From NCBI GenBank assembly GCA_024401225.1, contig JAKSLM010000014.1:1-57360 (forward strand): a stretch of DNA of 57,360 nt. Direction: 5' to 3'. The translations under genes were made by a program, and so were the position numbers. Origin of the DNA: Bacteroidaceae bacterium (GTDB lineage: Bacteria; Bacteroidota; Bacteroidia; Bacteroidales; Bacteroidaceae). Shown here piece by piece: positions 17,898 through 26,687 of the stretch. The notes beneath the pieces were generated by a model, which was given only the letters and a program-made list of their open reading frames with translations, was not told where the DNA came from and did no database searches. The stretch's first letter is position 1. The number at the start of each line of letters is the position of its first letter.

Positions 17898-20800
17898 ATG
17901 AAACAAAAATTACTCTTTTTGTTTGCATCTTTGTTAGTGTGTGTTGGAGCTATGGCTCAGTGGACACACCCAGAACCATCAAAGATGGACATTGTGTACG
18001 GTGACACAGTTTACCTGTACAATGTAGAAGCTCAGGCTTTCTTCCGTGGAGCCAATTCATGGGGTACTCGTGCCTCAGTCGATGCAGCTCACGGTTACAA
18101 GTGCGTACTCCTCGAGGAGGAGGGGAAGATTGCCATCAAGGACTCGGTTGAGGACAAGGGCAAGATGTTCTACGTACGTGCAAAGAACTTCGACGACATC
18201 TATGTAGACTGCAACGATGCCGACATGGGCTACCGTTTCTGGTCGTTCACACCACAGGCTGACGGTTCGTACACCATCCAGAGTCTTACTGAAGGCTTCG
18301 CTGGCCACCTCTTCGGTGTCGACCTCACATCCGACAACAACACAGTCCTCTGGCTCATCGACCCAGCAGAGTATGCTCCTGAGCAGATCCAGACCAAGTG
18401 GTGGATCGTATCGATGAAGGCTTACGACGAGTACATGGCTAAGTACAGCACTTACGCTGCTGCTACTGCCCTCGCTGCCAAGATCGAAGAGGCTAAGGGC
18501 TTCGGACTCGATGCAGCTGCTGCTGAGGGCGTTTATGCCAACACAGCTTCCACAAAGGAGGAACTCGATGCTGCAACTGAGGATCTCCAGAAGGCTATCA
18601 ACAACTACAAGGAGGGTGCCGCTACTCCTGACAATCCTCAGGACCTCACAAGCACTTTCATCCCTGACGGTGACTTCGAGCTCAACCAGGGAGCAGGCGT
18701 ATGGCAGCGCACTCACTCGGCACAGAACTACCAGACTTCAGGTACTCCTGGCAAGATGGGCGACAGCACTACATTCCTTGAGGCATGGCACGGAAGTGCA
18801 TTCACAGGTAAGATGTATGTGCCAATCACAGGTCTTCCAAACGGCGTATACCAGTTCTTCCTCTCTGTTGCAACCAACGGTGGTAACGGATGTTACGTAT
18901 ATGCTGGTACAGACTCAGTCGAGGTTACTACAGGCGACAACATGACTGCTTACACAGTCTTCACTCGCGTTGAGGATGGTACACTCGAGGTTGGTCTCAA
19001 CATGCCTAACGCAGTTCAGAACTGGGTAGGTATCGATGATGCTAAGCTCCTCTACCTCGGCAACAGCGTGGCTTCTTACGCTTACTGGGTAAATACTAAC
19101 ATGCAGAATGCTCCTCAGTACGATGAGGACTCGTTCGTTCAGGCATCGCTCGTTGCTGAATACACGGATATGCTTGGCACCGACCTCAATGCATTCACAA
19201 CTGTTGCTGACGTGCTCGCATTCAACGACAAGTTCAACGAGACAGTCACCACTATCAAGGCCAACGCTGAGGCTTACGCTAAGTACGCTGAGCTCTGCGA
19301 GGAGGCTGAAGGACTTCAGACTGCAGGCTATACAGGTGCTGAGGCTGACGACCTCTACGACTACATCTCTGAGACTGTTGAGGACATCATGAATGCCAAG
19401 GAGCTCTCGACTGAAGAGATGCTCGCTGAGTACGACAAGCTTCACGAGATGGTGGAGACAGTCAAGGCTAAGTGTCTTGCTGCAGGTATGGACTGTACAA
19501 ACCTCATGGTCAACCCTAACTTTACAAGCCGTCTCGACGGATGGACAAGCGACAGCAACTATGCTTCAGTAGCATGGGGCGGTCTCAGCTCTAACCCATG
19601 TGTTGAGCGTTGGAACGACAACTTCGACTTCTACCAGCAGCTCACAGGCGTGCCAAACGGTGTCTACGAGCTCAAGGTTCAGGCATTCTACCGTCCTACA
19701 GGCGACACTAAGGAGTCGTACAACAATTATATAGAAGACCCTAAGAAGGACGAGATCCTTGCTTACATCTATGCAAATACTACTGAGACTCCAGTCCTCA
19801 ACATCGGTGCTCACACATTCGCAACCAACCTCGAGGACAACTGTACTGTAGTAGGCGACAACCTCTACGTGCCAAACGGCATGAACTCAGCATCCAACGC
19901 ATTCTCACAGGGCGCATACGAGAACACAGTAGTAGGTGTAGTAACTGACGGCACGCTCAAGGTAGGTATCAAGTCGACTACAGGTTCTGCTTCTGGTCGT
20001 TGGACCCTCTGGGACAACTTCCGCCTCACATTCATCGGTATGGACAAGGATGCAATCGCCAATGTTGTCGAATCTCTCTTGCCAGTTATCGAAGAACTCG
20101 AAGCAAACAAGATGAACAAAGACGTACATGAGGCTCTCCAGGCAGCTTACTCTGCAGCAAACGATGCAGCTACAGGCGAAGAGAAATTCGCTGCCCTCAC
20201 TAAGCTCCTCGCAGTCATTGCAGAGACAAAGGAGAACATAGCAGCCTACAACAAGCTCAGCGCAGCACTTGAAGAATTTGCTACACTCATCGAGGGCAGC
20301 ACAGCTTCTGAAGCTACAACTCTTGCAGCTACTGATCTGTTCAACGACACTTGGGAAGGATGCGACAATGGTGTTTATACAACAGCCGAAGCCCTCGCTA
20401 AGATCGAAAAGATCAACGAGCTCTCTGCAGCACTCCGCGTTCCTGCTCACGATGATGCTTCTGACGCTACTCCAGTCGACATGACTCAGGTCATCATCAA
20501 CCCAGACTTCGAAGCTAACGCTGCTTCTCAGCAGGCTACAGGTTGGACACTCGTTAAGGGCGAAGGCGCTTCAGGCAACTACCAGGTACAGAATGGCTAC
20601 GATGGTGGCGTATCAATGGAGTTCTGGAGCAACACGAACGGTAGCGGTACTAAGTACGACTTCTACCAGCACATCACAAGCCTCCCTGCAGGTACATACG
20701 AACTCACAGCCGAGGCATCCAACTCGCTCAACGGCCAGCAGGCTGGTCCAGGCGAAGGCCGTGCATACATCTATGCAGGTGCTGCCAAGGGTGAGGATAT

Positions 20801-21146
20801 CCGCACTCTCCTCAGCGAGCCAATCGCTATCCAGACAGAGGGATGTACAGAAGCACGTGGCAACTACTCAGTCATCATCACTCTCAAGGAAGGTGAAGAC
20901 CTCATCATCGGTTCGAAGAATATCGGCGAACTCAGCGCACGTTGGGTGATGATCGACAACTTCAAGCTCACTTACTATGGTACTTCAAGCTCTAAGCAGG
21001 AGTCGCCAGAGGATGCTTCATCAATCGACTACGTTCAGACTGCTCCAGCAGCTCCAGCAGCAATCTACAACCTCAACGGTCAGCGTCTGCTCCAGCTCCA
21101 GAAGGGCATCAACATCGTAGGTGGAAAGAAGATTCTCGTGAAGTAA
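17898..21146 (+). CDS. large secreted modular protein with three lectin-like repeats
   Basis: 1082-aa exported protein of unknown function. The signal peptide ends AMA and the mature chain starts with Gln21. Residues about 25-175 form a beta-rich domain. Three copies of a galactose-binding-like module follow (about 250-390, 535-710, 865-1025), each with NPxF...GW, then FYQxxTxLPxGxYEL, YIYA or YVYA, and W..xDNFxLTYYG. They are separated by helical bundle segments rich in Ala, Glu and Lys. The last 30 residues carry YNLNGQR...GINIVGGKKILVK, a tail common on Prevotella-type exported proteins. Codon use is as strongly biased as in frdA, suggesting very high expression. It stands alone; glycan binding is an inference. 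Confidence 0.85.
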   Translation: MKQKLLFLFASLLVCVGAMAQWTHPEPSKMDIVYGDTVYLYNVEAQAFFRGANSWGTRASVDAAHGYKCVLLEEEGKIAIKDSVEDKGKMFYVRAKNFDDIYVDCNDADMGYRFWSFTPQADGSYTIQSLTEGFAGHLFGVDLTSDNNTVLWLIDPAEYAPEQIQTKWWIVSMKAYDEYMAKYSTYAAATALAAKIEEAKGFGLDAAAAEGVYANTASTKEELDAATEDLQKAINNYKEGAATPDNPQDLTSTFIPDGDFELNQGAGVWQRTHSAQNYQTSGTPGKMGDSTTFLEAWHGSAFTGKMYVPITGLPNGVYQFFLSVATNGGNGCYVYAGTDSVEVTTGDNMTAYTVFTRVEDGTLEVGLNMPNAVQNWVGIDDAKLLYLGNSVASYAYWVNTNMQNAPQYDEDSFVQASLVAEYTDMLGTDLNAFTTVADVLAFNDKFNETVTTIKANAEAYAKYAELCEEAEGLQTAGYTGAEADDLYDYISETVEDIMNAKELSTEEMLAEYDKLHEMVETVKAKCLAAGMDCTNLMVNPNFTSRLDGWTSDSNYASVAWGGLSSNPCVERWNDNFDFYQQLTGVPNGVYELKVQAFYRPTGDTKESYNNYIEDPKKDEILAYIYANTTETPVLNIGAHTFATNLEDNCTVVGDNLYVPNGMNSASNAFSQGAYENTVVGVVTDGTLKVGIKSTTGSASGRWTLWDNFRLTFIGMDKDAIANVVESLLPVIEELEANKMNKDVHEALQAAYSAANDAATGEEKFAALTKLLAVIAETKENIAAYNKLSAALEEFATLIEGSTASEATTLAATDLFNDTWEGCDNGVYTTAEALAKIEKINELSAALRVPAHDDASDATPVDMTQVIINPDFEANAASQQATGWTLVKGEGASGNYQVQNGYDGGVSMEFWSNTNGSGTKYDFYQHITSLPAGTYELTAEASNSLNGQQAGPGEGRAYIYAGAAKGEDIRTLLSEPIAIQTEGCTEARGNYSVIITLKEGEDLIIGSKNIGELSARWVMIDNFKLTYYGTSSSKQESPEDASSIDYVQTAPAAPAAIYNLNGQRLLQLQKGINIVGGKKILVK

Positions 21147-21179
21147 TCGACCGATCCACATAGACGATTCATACACCAT

Positions 21180-21264
21180 CAACTCCTTGCAAGGAAACAG
21201 CAATGTCCTTGCAAGGAGTTGAACGTTTTATTGCAAGGAGTTTGACGTTTCCTTGCAAGGAGTA
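21180..21264. repeat. array of TTGCAAGGAGTT repeats
   Basis: One inverted and three direct copies of CCTTGCAAGGAGTT with spacers resembling GAACGTTT, at a period of roughly 20-25 bases. The first two copies can pair to form a hairpin shortly after the stop of the secreted-protein gene, where it may act as a terminator or mRNA-stabilising structure. The motif also occurs at 436-494. Confidence 0.75.
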
Positions 21265-21298
21265 TTCTGAGGCGAGGCAAAATATGCATTCGTAGCGT

Positions 21299-21461
21299 TG
21301 TCATCTTGTCAATTGTCATGATTGTCATTAAGAAAATGAAAAGTGAGCATCAGGCCCAATATAGAAGTAAATATTTAAAATATAATTATATATCTCTGTT
21401 TTGCACGATTTTCATCAATCTCCAATCCTTAATGACAATCATGACAATTGACAATATGACA
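21299..21461. repeat. MITE-like element with 34-bp terminal inverted repeats
   Basis: The left arm (21299-21332) and right arm (21428-21461) are complementary over 34 bases with one mismatch and built from TGTCATT/TGTCAAT units. They enclose 95 bases of AT-rich sequence with no ORF. No clear target-site duplication is visible. Confidence 0.65.
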
Positions 21462-21472
21462 ATATCCCTATA

Positions 21473-21509
21473 AAGAAAAACAGCGTGCAGAACGACATTC
21501 CACACGCTG
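21473..21509 (-). terminator. terminator of the cytoplasmic FKBP gene
   Basis: CAGCGTG (21481-21487) pairs with CACGCTG (21503-21509). Read on the minus strand the stem is followed by TTTTTC, as expected after the gene ending at 21537. Confidence 0.7.
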
Positions 21510-21536
21510 ATATAATAAAATAAGGAAGATATACTA

Positions 21537-22145
21537 TCAAAGCACCTTGATGAGTTCAACATCAAAGATGAGTGCCGAATAAGGAGGAATCATGGCTCCT
21601 GCACCACCCTCGCCATAGGCAAGCATATAAGGGATGTAGAAGCGGAACTTGCTGCCTTCCTTCATGAGCTGAACACCCTCAGTCCATCCTGCGATGACCT
21701 GCTGCAGACCGAAATCTGCTGGTTCATTGCGCTTGTACGATGAGTCAAACACTGTGCCATCGAGCAAGCGACCCTCATAGTGGCAACGTACTGTATCTGT
21801 AGCCTTTGGCTGAGCACCAGTACCCTCTGTGAGCACCTCGTACTGCAGACCGCTGGCAGTAACTGTCACGCCCTCCTTCTTAGCATTCTCAGCGAGGAAT
21901 GCAGCACCTGCTTCCTTAGCAGCCTTGCCAGCCTCCTCGGCAGCAGCCTTCTGCTTCTTTTCCATCTCCGAGAAGAATGAGTTGATGATCTGCTGAGCAG
22001 CAGCGTTTGAAATCTTGAGGTCGTTGTCCTGAAGTACGTCAACGATCGATGCTGTGAAGTCCTCGATGACGAGTGTGTCCTTCAGGCCCATCTGCTTGAG
22101 TTGCTGGCCAATGCCAAGGCCGAGCGAATAACTTAAATTGTCCAT
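21537..22145 (-). CDS. FKBP-type peptidyl-prolyl isomerase, cytoplasmic
   Basis: 202-aa protein without signal peptide, of the FKBP22/Mip layout: an N-terminal helical dimerisation region (residues 1-85, SYSLGLGIGQQLK), an Ala/Lys-rich linker helix, and a C-terminal FKBP domain from about 100 (VTVTASGLQYEVLTEGTGAQP, HYEGRLLDGTVFDSSY, GWTEGVQLM, IPYMLAYG, YSALIFDVEL). It catalyses cis-trans isomerisation of Xaa-Pro bonds. Two exported relatives lie at 24020 and 24890. Confidence 0.92.
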   Translation of the reverse strand: MDNLSYSLGLGIGQQLKQMGLKDTLVIEDFTASIVDVLQDNDLKISNAAAQQIINSFFSEMEKKQKAAAEEAGKAAKEAGAAFLAENAKKEGVTVTASGLQYEVLTEGTGAQPKATDTVRCHYEGRLLDGTVFDSSYKRNEPADFGLQQVIAGWTEGVQLMKEGSKFRFYIPYMLAYGEGGAGAMIPPYSALIFDVELIKVL

Positions 22146-22199
22146 TGTTTTGTCTGTATTTTTTGTTGTTTATCAATTATATTCACACTAAATCGAATG

Positions 22200-22207
22200 C
22201 AAAGGTA
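22200..22207 (-). promoter_or_regulatory. -7 box for the cytoplasmic FKBP gene
   Basis: CAAAGGTA (TACCTTTG on minus), 55 bases before the start codon. Confidence 0.65.
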
Positions 22208-22218
22208 CGAATAATTAT

Positions 22219-22279
22219 GAATTATGTCATCGATTATGTCGCTTTTTTTGCAAAAAAAGAATTATGAATTATGAATTAA
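22219..22279. repeat. heptamer repeats around an 18-base palindrome
   Basis: GAATTAT at 22219-22225, then GAATTAT, GAATTAT, GAATTAA at 22259-22279. Between them CTTTTTTTGCAAAAAAAG (22242-22259) is a perfect palindrome. All lie between two divergent promoters. Confidence 0.6.
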
Positions 22280-22283
22280 TTCG

Positions 22284-22291
22284 TACCTTTG
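22284..22291 (+). promoter_or_regulatory. -7 box for the thioesterase-dprA pair
   Basis: TACCTTTG, 34 bases before the thioesterase start. Confidence 0.65.
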
Positions 22292-22324
22292 CATCCGATT
22301 TACTAAAACAGACTAAAAAATATA

Positions 22325-22732
22325 ATGGTAAAATACATCTTCGAACTCAAGGATAAGGTACGCGACTACGAGTGCGACCTTCAGGGCATCGTGAACAATG
22401 CCAACTATCAGCATTTCCTTGAGCATTGCCGTCACGAATTTCTGCTGAGCCACGGCATCAGCTTCGCCGAACTGCACGATAAGGGCACCGATGCCGTAGT
22501 GGCACGACTCACCATGCAGTTCAAGTTGCCTCTGCGCAGCGGCGATGAATACATCTCAAAGCTGTGGGTAAAGAAGGACGGCCTCAAATACGTCTTCATG
22601 CAGGACATCTTCAGGGCTTCGGACATGAAGCTTTCCATCCGTGCTCAGGTGGAAAGCGTATGCCTGGTAAACGGTAAGCTCGACGAAAGCCCAGAGCTGA
22701 ACGAGAAGTTTGCACCGTTCCTAAAACAATGA
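22325..22732 (+). CDS. acyl-CoA thioesterase, 4HBT/YbgC type
   Basis: 135-aa hotdog-fold protein. The N-terminal YECDLQGIVNNANYQHFLEHCR corresponds to the YbgC/4-hydroxybenzoyl-CoA thioesterase active-site segment, with the catalytic Asp and the following N-terminal helix. It probably hydrolyses short acyl-CoAs; the physiological substrate is unknown. Its stop overlaps the dprA start (ATGA at 22729-22732), so the two are co-translated. Confidence 0.85.
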   Translation: MVKYIFELKDKVRDYECDLQGIVNNANYQHFLEHCRHEFLLSHGISFAELHDKGTDAVVARLTMQFKLPLRSGDEYISKLWVKKDGLKYVFMQDIFRASDMKLSIRAQVESVCLVNGKLDESPELNEKFAPFLKQ

Positions 22733-23880
22733 CTTCCGATCAAGAAATACTATACTCCATAGCCCTGTCGAAGATCAAGGGTATCAGCTTGATAAATGCC
22801 AACCAGCTGTATCAGGCCATGGGCGATGCTACGAGTGTGTTTGCCAACCGCAACGACATCAGAAGCTACGTGCCAGAGGCCTCCCAGCGAGTGGTCGACA
22901 TCTTCAAGGATGTGGACTATGCCATAAGAGAAGCTGAACGCGAGCTACAGTTTATGGAAGGCAAGTCGGTAAGATGCCTCACACAGAAGGATGCCGACTA
23001 TCCACGCCGACTCCGAAACTGCACCGACGCACCGATAGCGTTATACTACTGCGGTAATGCCAACCTCAACAATGCCAAAGTGATAAGCATGGTCGGCACT
23101 CGCAAAATCACACCCTATGGGGCAGGCTTATGCAAGGAGTTTGTGGCGGATCTGAAGAGGATTTGTCCCGATGTCCTGATAGTCAGCGGACTGGCCTACG
23201 GAGTGGACATCCATTGCCATAGGGCTGCATTGGACAACGATATGGAGACGGTAGGTGTACTGGCTCACGGACTGGACCGCATCTACCCTTATAAGCATCG
23301 TGCTACAGCCGTGGAGATGACTCGCCATGGAGGTCTGCTCACCGAATACACTTCCGGCACTCAGCCCGAGCGATACAATTTCATAAGCCGTAACCGAATA
23401 GTGGCAGGAATGTGCGACCATTGCATCGTGGTGGAAAGCGCAGAAAAGGGTGGCTCGCTCATCACAGCCGACCTGGCAAACGGCTACGAACGTGAGGTAC
23501 ATGCTTTCCCTGGCCGCACCACCGACCTCTATAGCGCTGGATGCAACAAGCTCATACAGCAACAGAAAGCACGCCCCATTCACAATGCTCAGGAATTTGC
23601 CAACTGGTGCGGATGGAGCAGCCAACATACGGATAGGACACAGCCCCTGCAACAGGAACTGTTCGTACAGCTATCAGCCGAGGAGCAAGCCATCGTAAAA
23701 GCCCTTGAAGGCACCGACACACGGCACATCAACGAGATAGTGAACGCCACGGGAATGAGCAGTTTCTCGATCAGCGCCACACTCTTCGACATGGAGATGA
23801 AGGGACTGGTAAGTGCATACGGAGGTGGCAGATACAAGCTTTCGGACACGATAATACAGGGTAGAAATGCAATAATTTAA
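22729..23880 (+). CDS. dprA: DNA-processing protein DprA
   Basis: 383-aa protein that loads RecA onto incoming single-stranded DNA during transformation. An N-terminal HhH/SAM-like region (residues 1-75) precedes the Rossmann-like DprA domain: VISMVGTRKITPYG (about 120), SGLAYGVDIHCHRAAL, VLAHGLDRIYPYKHR, GGLLTEYTSGTQPERYNFISRNRIVAGM and a KGGSLITADLANGYEREVHAFPG motif. The C-terminal 65 residues form the winged-helix DML1-like domain. No competence genes are adjacent. Confidence 0.95.
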   Translation: MTSDQEILYSIALSKIKGISLINANQLYQAMGDATSVFANRNDIRSYVPEASQRVVDIFKDVDYAIREAERELQFMEGKSVRCLTQKDADYPRRLRNCTDAPIALYYCGNANLNNAKVISMVGTRKITPYGAGLCKEFVADLKRICPDVLIVSGLAYGVDIHCHRAALDNDMETVGVLAHGLDRIYPYKHRATAVEMTRHGGLLTEYTSGTQPERYNFISRNRIVAGMCDHCIVVESAEKGGSLITADLANGYEREVHAFPGRTTDLYSAGCNKLIQQQKARPIHNAQEFANWCGWSSQHTDRTQPLQQELFVQLSAEEQAIVKALEGTDTRHINEIVNATGMSSFSISATLFDMEMKGLVSAYGGGRYKLSDTIIQGRNAII

Positions 23881-23932
23881 CTTTTTTAGCATATTTTTTG
23901 CCGAATAAGTATAATTCAAAGAATTAAAATCG

Positions 23933-23940
23933 TAACTTTG
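23933..23940 (+). promoter_or_regulatory. -7 box for the exported FKBP pair
   Basis: TAACTTTG, about 80 bases before the first start codon. Confidence 0.6.
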
Positions 23941-24019
23941 CACGCTGAAAGCAATTCCTATGCTCTTATCATTAAGGAATAAAACAAAAAATAATTAACA
24001 TAAAATCAAAGACAAAGTA

Positions 24020-24880
24020 ATGAAGAAGTTTTTCATGATGGCAGCAATCGCTGCTTCAGCAATGGCATTCACAGCTTGTAACGGCAGTGGCAGTGCAAAT
24101 CTTAAGGACGATGTAGACAGCCTCACATACGATCTCGGTGTGGCTCAGTCAGAGAGTCTCAAGCAGTACATGACTATGCAGCTCGGTGTTGACTCTACAT
24201 ATATCGACGAGTTCATCAAGGGTATGAAGGAAGGCGCTATCAACGAGGCTGATCCTAAGAAGGAAGCTTACATGCAGGGTCTTACAGTAGGTAAGCAGAT
24301 CCAGCAGATGGCTCAGGGTCTCTCAAACGAGGTATACGCTGGCGACTCAACTCAGACAGTTAACGTTAACAACCTCCTCGCAGGTTTCGTAGACGGTCTT
24401 AAGGGTAAGGCTGCAAAGACAGGCGAAGAGGCTATGGCAAGCTTCCAGGCTAAGCTCGAGCCAATCAAGACTGCAAACCTCGAGAAGCAGTACGGCGACA
24501 ACAAGACTGCTGGTGAGAAGTATCTCGCTGACAACAAGAAGAAGGACGGCGTAACGGTTCTTCCTTCAGGCGTTCAGTACAAGGTGCTCACAGAGGGTAC
24601 AGGTGCTCTCCCAACTGATACTACTGTAGTAAAGGTTAACTACGAGGGTAAGCTCATCGACGGTACAGTATTCGACTCTTCATACGAGCGCAACCAGCCA
24701 TTCGAGGTTAACATGGCTGCACCACGCGTTATCGAGGGATGGACTGAGATCCTCAAGCTCATGCCAGCTGGTTCAAAGTGGGAGGTTGTAATCCCTCAGG
24801 ACAAGGCTTACGGTGCTCAGGACATGGGTCAGATCAAGCCATTCTCAACTCTTATCTTTACTATCGAAGTATTGAAGTAA
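24020..24880 (+). CDS. FKBP-type peptidyl-prolyl isomerase, lipoprotein
   Basis: 286-aa exported isomerase. The signal peptide ends in a lipobox (AFTAC, Cys20) followed by a Gly/Ser-rich stretch. Residues about 30-150 form the FKBP_N helical domain (DSLTYDLGVAQSESLKQYM), and the FKBP domain starts near 180 (VTVLPSGVQYKVLTEGTGALP, NYEGKLIDGTVFDSSYERN, GWTEILKLMPAGSKW). It probably folds periplasmic or outer-membrane proteins. Codon use is strongly biased, indicating high expression. It is paired with the next gene after 9 bases. Confidence 0.92.
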   Translation: MKKFFMMAAIAASAMAFTACNGSGSANLKDDVDSLTYDLGVAQSESLKQYMTMQLGVDSTYIDEFIKGMKEGAINEADPKKEAYMQGLTVGKQIQQMAQGLSNEVYAGDSTQTVNVNNLLAGFVDGLKGKAAKTGEEAMASFQAKLEPIKTANLEKQYGDNKTAGEKYLADNKKKDGVTVLPSGVQYKVLTEGTGALPTDTTVVKVNYEGKLIDGTVFDSSYERNQPFEVNMAAPRVIEGWTEILKLMPAGSKWEVVIPQDKAYGAQDMGQIKPFSTLIFTIEVLK

Positions 24881-24889
24881 TAACAGACG

Positions 24890-25954
24890 ATGAAGAAAGC
24901 ATTTATCATCATAGCAGCGTTTGCATTTGCAAGCGCTGCTTTTGCTCAGAGCACATCCGAAGCCCTCTCTCCTAAGGAAGTGAAGGCAAAGAAGGCTGCT
25001 GAGCTCAAGGCATTCAAGGAGAAGCAGAAGGCCGATCTCGAGGCATTCATTGCACAGCAGAATGCTCCACAGGCAAATAAGAAACCAGTGATGAACAACC
25101 AGGGCGACTCGGTAGCCTACATCATGGGTGTGGCACAGTCGAACGGACTGATGCAGTACATCAAAAACAATCTTGGAGTCGACACAGCCTTCGTTGACGT
25201 GTTTGCCAAGAGTGTGATGGAAAGCATCGGCGTCGACCTTTCTGACCCAAGCAACAAGGCAAAGGATGCTGGACGCCAGATAGCAAGCCAGATACGCACC
25301 ATGACTGAGAACTTCTCAAAGGACTACTACTCAGCCGATCCTGGCATGACAGTCGACCCATCGATCGTGGCTCAGGGCGTGATGGACGGACTGCTCGGCA
25401 CAAGCGGCATTCGCCCTACCGAAGCAGGCACTCACTTCCAGGACGTCATCACCAAGCGACAGGCAGCCAACAAGGAGAAGCTGTGGGGACCTAACCGCGA
25501 GGCTGGTGAGAAGTTCCTTGCTGAGAACAAGACTAAGCCAGGCGTGGTGACTCTCCCTTCAGGACTCCAGTACAAAGTCATCACAGAGGGTACAGGCGAG
25601 AAGCCTACTGCAACTGACAAAGTGACTGTACACTACGAGGGTACTCTCATCGATGGCACAGTATTCGATTCTTCCTACAAGAGAAGCTCTCCTACCACAT
25701 TTGGTGTAACACAGGTAATCAAGGGATGGACCGAGGCTCTGCAGCTCATGCCGGAAGGATCAAAGTGGATGCTCTACATCCCTTACGACCTCGCTTACGG
25801 CGACCGCGAGACAGGCAAGGAGATCAAGCCTTACTCAGCACTCATCTTCACAGTCGAGCTGATCAGCATCGTAAAGCCAGAGGCAAAGAAGGCTGAGGAC
25901 GATGCAAAGAAGATGACTGGCGCAAAGGGCAAGACTACAACCAAGAAGAAGTAA
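24890..25954 (+). CDS. FKBP-type peptidyl-prolyl isomerase, secreted
   Basis: 354-aa paralogue of the preceding gene. It has a signal peptidase I signal (AFA, mature Gln20), then a charged Lys/Glu/Ala helix (about 25-65), FKBP_N region (SVAYIMGVAQSNGLMQYI) and FKBP domain (VTLPSGLQYKVITEGTGEKP, HYEGTLIDGTVFDSSYKR, GWTEALQLMPEGSKW). The tail is Lys-rich (KKMTGAKGKTTTKKK). It likely arose by tandem duplication and is co-transcribed with its partner. Confidence 0.92.
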   Translation: MKKAFIIIAAFAFASAAFAQSTSEALSPKEVKAKKAAELKAFKEKQKADLEAFIAQQNAPQANKKPVMNNQGDSVAYIMGVAQSNGLMQYIKNNLGVDTAFVDVFAKSVMESIGVDLSDPSNKAKDAGRQIASQIRTMTENFSKDYYSADPGMTVDPSIVAQGVMDGLLGTSGIRPTEAGTHFQDVITKRQAANKEKLWGPNREAGEKFLAENKTKPGVVTLPSGLQYKVITEGTGEKPTATDKVTVHYEGTLIDGTVFDSSYKRSSPTTFGVTQVIKGWTEALQLMPEGSKWMLYIPYDLAYGDRETGKEIKPYSALIFTVELISIVKPEAKKAEDDAKKMTGAKGKTTTKKK

Positions 25955-25998
25955 TGACGCATTGAAACGTGTTTGCACGTTCTTAATAGCAAAATGAT

Positions 25999-26029
25999 AG
26001 GCGGACTTTGAAAAGTTCGCCTTTTTTTT
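25999..26029 (+). terminator. terminator after the FKBP pair
   Basis: GGCGGACTTT pairs with AAAGTTCGCC around a two-base loop, followed by eight T residues. Confidence 0.85.
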
Positions 26030-26082
26030 GACATTACAATAAGCAATTTACGTAATTATTGAATTTTTATAGCACAAACACA

Positions 26083-26112
26083 TTGTTATATGAAAAGAAA
26101 TGCTTAATTTTG
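26083..26112 (+). promoter_or_regulatory. promoter of the Lrp-family gene
   Basis: TTG (26083-26085) and TAATTTTG (26105-26112) are 19 bases apart, fitting the Bacteroidota -33/-7 layout, about 53 bases before the start codon. Confidence 0.5.
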
Positions 26113-26165
26113 CTGACAAATTGTTATTCTGTTGACAAAAATCAATAAAAGAAAAAATATTAAAG

Positions 26166-26687
26166 ATGGAAAAGATTGACAAACTGGACAAGCAGATTAT
26201 GGAGATAATCTCTAACAATGCACGCATACCATTCAAGGATGTTGCAGCTGTTTGTGGTGTATCACGTGCAGCTATTCACCAGCGAGTACAGCGCTTGATT
26301 GATATGAACGTTATTGTAGGTTCAGGATATCATGTAAACCCTAAGAGTCTTGGCTACAAGACTTGTACATATGTTGGTATTAAACTTGAAAAAGGTTCGA
26401 TGTACTCAAGAGTAGTTGAAGAACTGAAAGAGGTGCCGGAAATCGTGGAGTGCCACTACACTACTGGCCCTTACACCATGCTTATCAAACTCTACGCACG
26501 CGACAACGAACAACTTATGGACCTCCTGAATCGCCGCATTCAGGGCATCCACGGTGTTGACTCAACAGAGACACTCATTTCGCTCGACCAGAGCATCAAG
26601 AAGGAAGTGCCAATCAACATCAATCCAGATGAAGCCATAGCGCCTATCAACACTTCGGACGAAGTGGAAGACGACGTGGAGGACTAA
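26166..26687 (+). CDS. Lrp/AsnC family transcriptional regulator
   Basis: 173-aa regulator. The N-terminal winged helix-turn-helix (residues 4-60: DKLDKQIMEIISNNARIPFK, then VSRAAIHQRVQRL as recognition helix) is followed by the RAM ligand/oligomerisation domain (about 67-145). The C-terminus is a 25-residue acidic tail longer than in typical Lrp. Members sense amino acids and bind DNA as octamers. Its 3' end overlaps the convergent ATP-grasp-like gene by 41 bases, so the acidic tail is encoded in shared DNA. Confidence 0.92.
   Translation: MEKIDKLDKQIMEIISNNARIPFKDVAAVCGVSRAAIHQRVQRLIDMNVIVGSGYHVNPKSLGYKTCTYVGIKLEKGSMYSRVVEELKEVPEIVECHYTTGPYTMLIKLYARDNEQLMDLLNRRIQGIHGVDSTETLISLDQSIKKEVPININPDEAIAPINTSDEVEDDVED

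Noticed and set aside
21180-21264. CRISPR array
   Set aside because: Repeats are short (about 14 bases), the spacers are only 6-12 bases and similar to each other, and no cas genes are present.
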